Assembly (NCBI GenBank): GCA_964556885.1
Contig: CAZKYP010000192.1
Coordinates: 1-6,209 of the forward strand
Direction: 5' to 3'
Source: CAZKYP01 sp964556885
GTDB lineage: Bacteria; Planctomycetota; Phycisphaerae; Sedimentisphaerales; Anaerobacaceae
Length of the DNA stretch: 6,209 nucleotides
The number at the start of each line of letters is the position of its first letter. The first letter of the stretch is position 1. A program made the position numbers and the translations under genes. Below the pieces are notes generated by a model. That model was given only the letters and a program-made list of their open reading frames with translations, was not told the origin of the DNA and ran no database searches. Positions 1 through 5,007 of the stretch are shown in pieces.

Positions 1-507
1 CTGGAACAGGCCGTAGAAGAAGAAACCTTTAGAAGCGATCTCTACTATCGGCTTAATGTTTTTCCCATTTATATGCCTCCCCTTAGAGAGCGTAAAACGG
101 ACATAATGCTGCTCGCGGATTTCTTTTTGGAAAAATACGCCAAAGAAAACCAAAAGGATATCAGAAGGTTGTCTACCCCTGCCATTGACATGCTCATGCA
201 ATACCACTGGCCTGGAAATGTGCGCGAATTAGAAAACTCCATTGAACGCGCTGTACTTCTTTGTGCAGGCAACGTGATTCATGGCTATCACCTGCCTCCC
301 TCGCTTCAGACGGGCGAAGAGTCAGCCACTGTTCCTGCCCTGTCCCTTGAGGATGCTGTGGATACTCTTGAAAGGGAAATGATCATCGATGCCTTGAAAA
401 ACACTTACGGTAATATGGCAAAGGCTGCGGAAGCACTACACATAACGGAGCGAAAATTCGCCTATAAGACAAAAAAGCTTGGCGTAGACTATCGTAATTA
501 CCGATAA
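1..507 (+). CDS. Sigma-54-dependent transcriptional activator (NtrC/NifA type), 3' part
   Basis: This frame is open from base 1, so the start lies upstream; 168 residues are visible, ending at TAA 505-507. It is the back half of an AAA+ enhancer-binding protein that uses ATP hydrolysis to open sigma-54 RNA polymerase promoters. Residues 10-20 (FRSDLYYRLNV) and the following PPLRERKTDI match the family block holding the arginine fingers (R11 and R17 here). WPGNVRELEN (70-79) is the sensor II region. Residues 120-168 form a Fis-type DNA-binding domain, with the helix-turn-helix around NMAKAAEALHITERKFAYK. The ending, with a lysine-rich stretch then GVDYRNYR, resembles NifA-like regulators, but the N-terminal sensing domain that would settle NtrC versus NifA is outside the window. 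Both downstream amt genes have sigma-54 promoters, so they are its likely targets (inference from adjacency). A start at the internal ATG at 73 would split the AAA+ domain and is not credible. Confidence 0.95.
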   Translation: MEQAVEEETFRSDLYYRLNVFPIYMPPLRERKTDIMLLADFFLEKYAKENQKDIRRLSTPAIDMLMQYHWPGNVRELENSIERAVLLCAGNVIHGYHLPPSLQTGEESATVPALSLEDAVDTLEREMIIDALKNTYGNMAKAAEALHITERKFAYKTKKLGVDYRNYR

Positions 508-932
508 AAACCTTGCCTCTAAGACTCCAGATCTTTTCTCCATGCCATTTAACATAAGCGTTCACTAGATAAGCTTTTCCGCTATTGCGAGGGGTGCTCT
601 TGCGCGCTATGGAGTAATCTCCTGTTTTACAAGCCAAAAATTGCTTTCTTACCTCCCCGTTTCACTTGGCTTTCCAGCTCACCCTCAATGATATGACAGA
701 GAACGAACAACCCTGTGAACCCTAATCCAATGCTTCCGAAAAACTAGAACTCTGTAATAAACAAGTTATCAGTTTTGGTCTAACAGTTTTGTAGTCTTAT
801 TCTATACTATCTACATCTTTGTCTGCTGTATTACTGGTTCCAACGTTTTTGTTATTTTTGTTGTAACTGGCTTCTCTGAACTTTACGTGCTTATATGGTT
901 GAATTTATTATTCTTTTTCGATCTTGGGTTAA
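508..932. other. Non-coding region upstream of the amt1 promoter
   Basis: About 425 bases lie between the activator stop and the -24 element of the amt1 promoter. I see no credible gene, tRNA or known RNA family here. A short inverted repeat (GGAG-TAAT-CTCC, 611-622) is followed only by a weak T stretch. The octamer CAGTTTTG occurs twice, at 770-777 and 784-791, about 145-165 bases upstream of the -24 GG. That is a distance where enhancer sites for sigma-54 activators often sit, but the repeat matches no known activator site. No NifA-type TGT-N10-ACA site was found. Confidence 0.6.
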
Positions 933-948
933 TGGCACGCCTTTTGCG
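933..948 (+). promoter_or_regulatory. Sigma-54 promoter of amt1-glnK1
   Basis: TGGCACGCCTTTTGCG matches the sigma-54 consensus TGGCAC-N5-TTGC. The invariant GG (934-935) and GC (946-947) are exactly 10 bases apart, the required -24/-12 spacing. Transcription should begin near 959, leaving a leader of about 161 nt before the amt1 ATG. Ammonium transporter genes are commonly sigma-54 dependent, and a sigma-54 activator gene lies just upstream. Confidence 0.9.
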
Positions 949-1107
949 AAGTACATAAGTCAATCGGGGCCAGCGGACAATCTTCTTGGTTCCAGCGGTT
1001 TCGGCAACGGTTCCTGCTTCATATTCGAGGTAACCACTATGCCCATTTCTTTTTTGAGAGAATTTTTTAGTCTTTAATTGTTTTTTATTATTAACCTTTT
1101 ATCAACT

Positions 1108-1112
1108 GGGAG
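1108..1112 (+). promoter_or_regulatory. Ribosome binding site that sets the amt1 start
   Basis: GGGAG sits 7 bases before ATG 1120. It supports that start over the in-frame TTG at 1078, which follows a stop codon directly and has an AT-rich upstream region with no Shine-Dalgarno sequence. Starting at 1120 also places a clean signal peptide at the N-terminus. Confidence 0.75.
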
Positions 1113-1119
1113 CGCAAAA

Positions 1120-2562
1120 ATGAGCAGAAAAATTTTCATATTGACCTTTATGGTGCTTTTGGTAATAGGCCATATAGTGCCATTTGCTACGGCAGAGGAT
1201 ATTCCGGGGCTGCAGGTTCAAGCGGACACAAATACCGAGGCAACGGAAGAGGCAACCATAGAAGACCCAACGGCAAAAAGCAACGCTGAGACTATTGCCG
1301 CCAAAGGAATAGTCCTGGATACGGTCTGGACCTTGCTTGCTGCAATCTTGGTTATGTTTATGCAGGCGGGGTTTGCCTTGCTGGAAGCGGGCTTTACCAG
1401 GGCCAAGAATGCCTGCAATATATTAATGAAAAACCTTATGGATTTTGCCTTTGGAAGTGTCGTTTACTGGGTAATAGGGTTCGGGATCATGTTTGGGACA
1501 GGAAATCTCTTTTTTGGAACATCCGGCTTCTTTCTTAGCGATGTAGGCGGCACGTTTGATTCCCTGTCCTGGAGCACAGTACCCCTGGATTGCAAGTATC
1601 TCTTCCAGTTGGTCTTCTGTGCTACTGCTGCCACCATTGTATCCGGGGCTATGGCCGAGAGAACAAAATTTATTGCATATATATGTTATAGCATTGTTAT
1701 ATCTGCCATAATTTATCCAATATCAGGTCACTGGATTTGGGGCGGCGGCTGGCTGGCAGAGATCGGGATGTGGGATTTTGCCGGTTCTACTGTAGTACAT
1801 TCTGTAGGAGGTTGGATTGCCCTTGCCGGAGCGGTAATGCTTGGCCCCCGGATCGGCAAATACAGTTCTGATGGCACACCAAAGTCTATCCCCGGCCATA
1901 GCATCCCCTTAGCCGCTTTAGGGGTATTTATCCTCTGGTTTGGCTGGTTTGGCTTTAACCCTGGAAGCACCATGGGAGCTATCACGGATATCGCTCATAT
2001 TGCCGTCACTACCAATATGGCTGCAGCAGTTGGAGCAATAAGCGCTATGCTCACATCCTGGTGGCTTTTCAAGAGGCCCGATGCCACCATGACATTTAAT
2101 GGTGTAATTGCTGGACTGGTAGCCATTACTGCACCCTGTGCCTTTGTGTCCCTCGGTAGCGCTTTCTGGATTGGGCTTACTGCCGGTGTTCTGGTGGTGT
2201 TGTCCGTTGTCTTTTTTGACAAGATAATGCACATCGATGATCCTGTGGGTGCCATTTCGGCCCATGGAGTCTGTGGTGCTTGGGGCACATTTGCATTAGG
2301 GCTCTTTGCTCAAGATAGATTCTCCCCGGGCACAACCGGTGACGGCCTTTTCTTTGGAGGAGGGTGGAACCTTCTTGGGGCCCAATCTCTTGGGATCATT
2401 TCGGTATTCGCCTGGTGTATGATTACCGGCTTTACACTCTTCTTTGTGATTAAACACTTTGTAGGTTTGAGGGTTAACAGAGATGAGGAACTAAGAGGCC
2501 TAGACATTGATGAACACGGGATGGAGGCATATTCTGGGTTCCAGGTATTCACCACCCAATAA
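1120..2562 (+). CDS. amt: Ammonium channel/transporter Amt with signal peptide (first copy)
   Basis: This 480-residue Amt/MEP/Rh family protein conducts ammonium across the inner membrane. Residues 1-25 form a signal peptide (basic MSRK, hydrophobic core, cleavage likely after ATA at 23-25). An unusual acidic Thr/Ala/Glu-rich linker (about 26-60) follows, before the first of some 11 membrane helices. Family hallmarks are present, with E. coli AmtB equivalents in brackets: F162 and F166 (F103, F107) as the periplasmic gate, W207 (W148), D219 (D160), the twin histidines H227 and H382 (H168, H318), F279 (F215) and S283 (S219). The pore block reads WFGFNPGS, as in many non-enterobacterial Amts, where AmtB and the second copy have NAGS. 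The C-terminal tail (VGLRVNRDEELRGLDIDEHG) is the conserved cytoplasmic segment that interacts with GlnK. glnK1 follows 21 bases later. The protein is longer than typical bacterial Amts of about 400-430 residues because of its N-terminus. It is quite different in sequence from the second Amt here, so the two genes are old paralogues. Confidence 0.97.
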   Translation: MSRKIFILTFMVLLVIGHIVPFATAEDIPGLQVQADTNTEATEEATIEDPTAKSNAETIAAKGIVLDTVWTLLAAILVMFMQAGFALLEAGFTRAKNACNILMKNLMDFAFGSVVYWVIGFGIMFGTGNLFFGTSGFFLSDVGGTFDSLSWSTVPLDCKYLFQLVFCATAATIVSGAMAERTKFIAYICYSIVISAIIYPISGHWIWGGGWLAEIGMWDFAGSTVVHSVGGWIALAGAVMLGPRIGKYSSDGTPKSIPGHSIPLAALGVFILWFGWFGFNPGSTMGAITDIAHIAVTTNMAAAVGAISAMLTSWWLFKRPDATMTFNGVIAGLVAITAPCAFVSLGSAFWIGLTAGVLVVLSVVFFDKIMHIDDPVGAISAHGVCGAWGTFALGLFAQDRFSPGTTGDGLFFGGGWNLLGAQSLGIISVFAWCMITGFTLFFVIKHFVGLRVNRDEELRGLDIDEHGMEAYSGFQVFTTQ

Positions 2563-2583
2563 AGGAAGTACAGGAGGTAAAAA

Positions 2584-2925
2584 ATGAAACTAATTGTCGC
2601 TATAATCCAACCCCACAAGCTCCCTGACGTCAAGCAGGCCTTATATGATAGCGAGGTCTACCTGATGACGGTAAGCACTGTCCTGGGAAGCGGTCGGCAG
2701 ATGGGGTATACCGAGACTTATCGAGGTGTACCCGAGGAAATCAACCTGCTTAATAAAGTCAGGCTTGAAATTGCAGTCAATGAGGATTTCGTAGAGGCCA
2801 CTATTGATGCTATAATCAAAGGGGCAAAAACGGGAAATATAGGTGATGGGAAGATATTTGTTCTGGACCTGCCTCAATGTGTCAGGATAAGAACCATGGA
2901 AAGAGGCCCAAATGCCATTGGATAA
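2584..2925 (+). CDS. glnK: PII signal-transduction protein GlnK (first copy)
   Basis: The 113-residue PII protein is close to the usual 112. It is a trimer that binds ATP/ADP and 2-oxoglutarate and, when nitrogen is plentiful, inserts its T-loop into the Amt pore. Seen here: the T-loop (about 37-55) with Q39, Y46 and R47, the arginine that enters the channel in E. coli AmtB-GlnK; K58; the GDGKIF block (87-92) with G87 and K90; and R101/R103, which contact nucleotide. The uridylylation site Tyr51 is replaced by Glu51, and position 49, phosphorylated Ser in cyanobacteria, is Val, so no known T-loop modification site remains. A strong AGGAGG (2572-2577) precedes the ATG. The gene is cotranscribed with amt1. 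Its codons from 62 on match glnK2 far better than its first 61 codons do. GlnB and GlnK types cannot be separated by sequence alone; the amt linkage favours GlnK. Confidence 0.96.
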   Translation: MKLIVAIIQPHKLPDVKQALYDSEVYLMTVSTVLGSGRQMGYTETYRGVPEEINLLNKVRLEIAVNEDFVEATIDAIIKGAKTGNIGDGKIFVLDLPQCVRIRTMERGPNAIG

Positions 2926-2997
2926 GACAGCTTTATCACGGAGGTAGCTATCATGTTAGGGTTTTGGATAGGAATAGTCATGGTAACATTTTAGCAA
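2767..2997 (+). repeat. Long direct repeat, left copy: glnK1 3' end, spacer and flotillin start
   Basis: This segment matches 4776-5007. By hand alignment, codon 62 to the stop has 16 mismatches in 159 bases. The 27-nt spacers, of identical length, have 5 mismatches. The first 39 bases of the flotillin frame have 2. Overall that is about 90% identity over 225 bases. Upstream, codons 1-61 of the two glnK genes show about 68 mismatches in 183 bases (63% identity). Downstream of about 2997 the similarity ends abruptly. Confidence 0.9.
2953..2994 (+). pseudogene. 5' relic of the flotillin gene (13 codons)
   Basis: After glnK1 comes a copy of the ribosome binding site and start of the flotillin gene found at 4962. 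Both have TTTATCACGGAGGTA followed by ATG, and this copy reads MLGFWIGIVMVTF and then TAG. The intact gene reads MLGFWIGIVIVAF and continues. The stop arises because a run of five T (4998-5002) is four T here (2989-2992), shifting the frame; the similarity ends a few bases later. Translation signals are intact, so a 13-residue hydrophobic peptide could still be made, but I read it as a remnant, not a selected gene. Confidence 0.85.
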
Positions 2998-3287
2998 ATG
3001 CCCCCGGCGCCTCGCTTCAGGTTAATACATGAAAAAACTAAAGATTGATCATGAAGATGTCTTTTTTGTCTCATGCGTCTCGCCAAGGGCAACTATGTGG
3101 TTTTGAGTAAAGACCAGCAGCAGTTTTCAAAGAACTAAAATGTTACACAATTTATACATTGTTATCTTACGTTTTTGTTACTTCCTAATAAGCATTCTAC
3201 AAAAATGTATTTTAAATTCTCTCATAAACTTGCAGCCCCGCTCATTATTTTAAATAGTATCAACAAGTTGGTGTGTTTTGGGTGTTT
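2995..3287. other. Non-coding region upstream of the amt2 promoter
   Basis: Beyond the repeat end there is no convincing gene. A 21-codon frame at 3073-3138 (MRLAKGNYVVLSKDQQQ and onward) has protein-like composition but no Shine-Dalgarno sequence; it may be decayed coding DNA. The AT-rich part from about 3139 holds a near-palindrome at 3147-3162. No clear rho-independent terminator was found after glnK1, so some readthrough from amt1-glnK1 into amt2 is possible. Confidence 0.5.
3147..3162. promoter_or_regulatory. Near-palindrome, candidate activator-binding site
   Basis: ACAATTTATACATTGT is a two-fold symmetric 16-mer with 14 of 16 positions symmetric (ACAAT/ATTGT arms around TATA). It lies about 130-140 bases upstream of the -24 GG at 3289, a normal enhancer distance for a sigma-54 activator dimer. 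It resembles neither the NifA nor the enteric NtrC consensus, and I found no matching copy upstream of amt1, so the assignment is tentative. Confidence 0.35.
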
Positions 3288-3303
3288 TGGCACTTGATTT
3301 GCT
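3288..3303 (+). promoter_or_regulatory. Sigma-54 promoter of amt2-glnK2-flotillin
   Basis: TGGCACTTGATTTGCT fits TGGCAC-N5-TTGCW at every defined position. The GG (3289-3290) and GC (3301-3302) are separated by exactly 10 bases. The predicted start of transcription is near 3314, about 35 nt before the amt2 ATG. This second unit therefore has its own nitrogen-type promoter and does not depend on readthrough from amt1. Confidence 0.92.
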
Positions 3304-3348
3304 GAATCTAACTCCATGTTCTATCTATAAAACAAATGGAGGAAAATT

Positions 3349-4581
3349 ATGGATTCAGGTGATACTGGGTGGGTTTTAATTTCTGCTGCGCTGGTCTTAA
3401 TCATGACGCCAGGCGTGGCCTTCTTTTACGGGGGAATGGCGAGAAGAAAAAATATTCTCTCCATTTTGATGCAATGTTTTATCATCATGTGTCTGATCGG
3501 GTTGCAGTGGGTTTTGTATGGATACTCTTTGTCATTCGGACCGGACACGGGGCATGGTATTATCGGAAATTTAGATTGGGTGGGCCTTAGAAATGTGGGG
3601 TTCCAGCCCAACCCTGATTACGCAGGCACAATTCCCCATCTGGCCTTTATGATATTTCAGGCAATGTTTGCCATCATTACACCGGCGTTGATTGTTGGTG
3701 CGTTTGCCGAAAGGATTAGGTTTTCCGCTTTCACCGTCTTGACTCTCCTATGGGCAACCTTTGTCTATGACCCTATTGCTCACTGGGTGTGGGGGGCCGG
3801 TGGTTGGCTAAAAAACATAGGGGCTTTGGATTTTGCAGGCGGAATCGTCGTCCACGTGAGTTCCGGTGCTTCGGCCCTTGTCATGGCAATCATGCTTGGG
3901 AAAAGGCTGGGTTATTCTTCACGGTCGTTTGCGCCCCATAGTTTACCCCTAACCGTATTGGGAGGGGCTTTGCTGTGGTTCGGGTGGTTCGGCTTCAATG
4001 CCGGCAGCGCCTTAGGGGCAGGAGGGATCGCGGCCCATGCGTTTGTGACAACGAATACAGCAGCTGCCGCGGCTGGCCTCATGTGGGCTCTCATCGAATG
4101 GCAGCAGAACGGCGCACCCACTGTGTTGGGCATGGTGACAGGAGTGGTTGCGGGACTTGTTGCCATAACTCCAGCCTGTGGTTTTGTGGGGGTTTTATCG
4201 GCGATAGCCATAGGCACCCTCGGTAGCATATTTTCCTATATGGCAGTTGTCGTATTAAAGATGAAAGCGGGATATGATGATTCCTTGGACGTCTTCGGTG
4301 TTCATGGCATCGGGGGAATGTGGGGAACTCTTGCAACCGGGCTTTTTGCACAAAAAGCAATTAATGAAGCCGGTGCAAACGGACTTCTCTTCGGCAATGC
4401 AAAATTATTTCTTGTTCAGGGCCTGTACTTAATCGTCTGCATCGCTTACGCGGCAGCAGTTACCTGGATGCTCTTCCTTCTGGTAGATGCCTTGTTTGGG
4501 ATGAGGGTCACCAAGGATGAAGAAATGGTAGGTCTTGATCTGTCCCAGCATCATGAAGCAGCATATACCGTCATGGAATAG
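3349..4581 (+). CDS. amtB: Ammonium channel AmtB (second copy)
   Basis: This 410-residue Amt channel is close to E. coli AmtB in mature length and carries its signature residues at almost the same numbers: F103 and F107 (Phe gate), W148, D161, the twin pore histidines H169 and H319, F216, and S220 of the ammonium site. The motifs AERIRFSA, LDFAGGIVVH, WFGFNAGS, TPACGFVG and DVFGVHG are classic. Unlike amt1 it has no signal peptide: the protein starts MDSGDTGW and enters its first membrane helix at once, giving 11 helices with an outside N-terminus. The cytoplasmic tail (GMRVTKDEEMVGLDLSQHHE) is the GlnK-responsive segment. GGAGG at 3338-3342 gives well-placed ribosome binding for ATG 3349. 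glnK2 starts 11 bases after the stop, so the pair is coupled. Function as an ammonium conductor is firm by family; whether it acts mainly in uptake or sensing is open. Confidence 0.98.
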   Translation: MDSGDTGWVLISAALVLIMTPGVAFFYGGMARRKNILSILMQCFIIMCLIGLQWVLYGYSLSFGPDTGHGIIGNLDWVGLRNVGFQPNPDYAGTIPHLAFMIFQAMFAIITPALIVGAFAERIRFSAFTVLTLLWATFVYDPIAHWVWGAGGWLKNIGALDFAGGIVVHVSSGASALVMAIMLGKRLGYSSRSFAPHSLPLTVLGGALLWFGWFGFNAGSALGAGGIAAHAFVTTNTAAAAAGLMWALIEWQQNGAPTVLGMVTGVVAGLVAITPACGFVGVLSAIAIGTLGSIFSYMAVVVLKMKAGYDDSLDVFGVHGIGGMWGTLATGLFAQKAINEAGANGLLFGNAKLFLVQGLYLIVCIAYAAAVTWMLFLLVDALFGMRVTKDEEMVGLDLSQHHEAAYTVME

Positions 4582-4592
4582 GAGGATAGCAA

Positions 4593-4934
4593 ATGAAATA
4601 CATTATTGCAATTATCCAGCCTCATAGGCTGGAAGATGTCAAAAAAGCATTACAGGACGCTGATGTAAACCTGATGACCGTGTCTAATGTCTTGGGGTGC
4701 GGCAGACAAATGGGCTTTACTGAGGTTTACAGGGGAGCAAAGGAGGCCGGCAACCTTCTCAAAAAGGTAAAGATCGAAATTGCAGTCAACGAGGATTTTG
4801 TAGAGCCCACCATTGAGGCTATAATTAAAGGGGCAAAAACAGGAAATATAGGTGACGGGAAGATATTTGTCCTGGATCTGCCGCATTGTGTCAGGATCAG
4901 GACAATGGAAAGAGGCCCAAAGGCCATTGGATAA
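4593..4934 (+). CDS. glnK: PII signal-transduction protein GlnK (second copy)
   Basis: A 113-residue PII trimer subunit, 89 of 113 residues identical to the first copy by hand count. Twenty of the 24 differences fall in residues 1-61, which include the T-loop. Retained effector and channel-binding residues are Q39, Y46, R47, K58, G87, K90, R101 and R103. As in the first copy, position 51 is Glu instead of Tyr, and position 49 is Ala, so uridylylation, adenylylation (Tyr51) and phosphorylation (Ser49) are not expected. The T-loop differs from copy 1 at positions 36, 42, 45, 49, 50, 52 and 53, which could tune each protein to its own Amt. GGAGG overlaps the last base of the amt2 stop, and the end has a tandem TAATAA stop. 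The flotillin gene follows 27 bases later. The expected role is reversible blocking of Amt2 and relay of nitrogen and energy status to other targets. Confidence 0.96.
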   Translation: MKYIIAIIQPHRLEDVKKALQDADVNLMTVSNVLGCGRQMGFTEVYRGAKEAGNLLKKVKIEIAVNEDFVEPTIEAIIKGAKTGNIGDGKIFVLDLPHCVRIRTMERGPKAIG

Positions 4935-5007
4935 TAAAACTTTATCACGGAGGTATTTATCATGTTAGGGTTTTGGATAGGAATAGTCATAGTAGCATTT
5001 TTAGTAA
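4776..5007 (+). repeat. Long direct repeat, right copy: glnK2 3' end, spacer and flotillin start
   Basis: This is the partner of 2767-2997. Here the repeat runs smoothly into an intact flotillin gene, so this copy is the likely source or the unbroken ancestral arrangement. The centre-to-centre distance between copies is about 2.0 kb, spanning amt2 and most of both PII genes. Confidence 0.9.

Noticed and set aside
611..622. GGAG-TAAT-CTCC hairpin as terminator of the activator gene
   Set aside because: The stem is only four base pairs, the following T tract is short and interrupted, and it lies about 100 bases after the stop codon.
770..791. Tandem CAGTTTTG octamers with 14-bp period as enhancer repeats
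   Set aside because: There are only two copies of a low-complexity octamer, no symmetry, and only a partial 7-base match at 3121 upstream of amt2.
843..854. 12-mer ACGTTTTTGTTA shared with 3169-3180, upstream of both amt genes
   Set aside because: It is AT-rich, without symmetry, sits at different distances from the two promoters (about 90 and 120 bases), and the match does not extend, so chance is a sufficient explanation.
508..932. NifA-type upstream activating site (TGT-N10-ACA) before the amt1 promoter
   Set aside because: I checked the ACA triplets in about 690-815 and none has TGT at the required distance; TGT-N5-ACA at 753-763 has wrong spacing.
895..1077. 60-codon plus-strand frame upstream of amt1
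   Set aside because: It has no ribosome binding site, its start lies before the sigma-54 promoter and its body runs over that promoter, and the peptide resembles nothing I recognise.
1078..1119. Amt1 extension from a TTG start at 1078
   Set aside because: The TTG directly follows a stop codon and lacks a Shine-Dalgarno sequence. ATG 1120 has GGGAG and gives a normal signal peptide.
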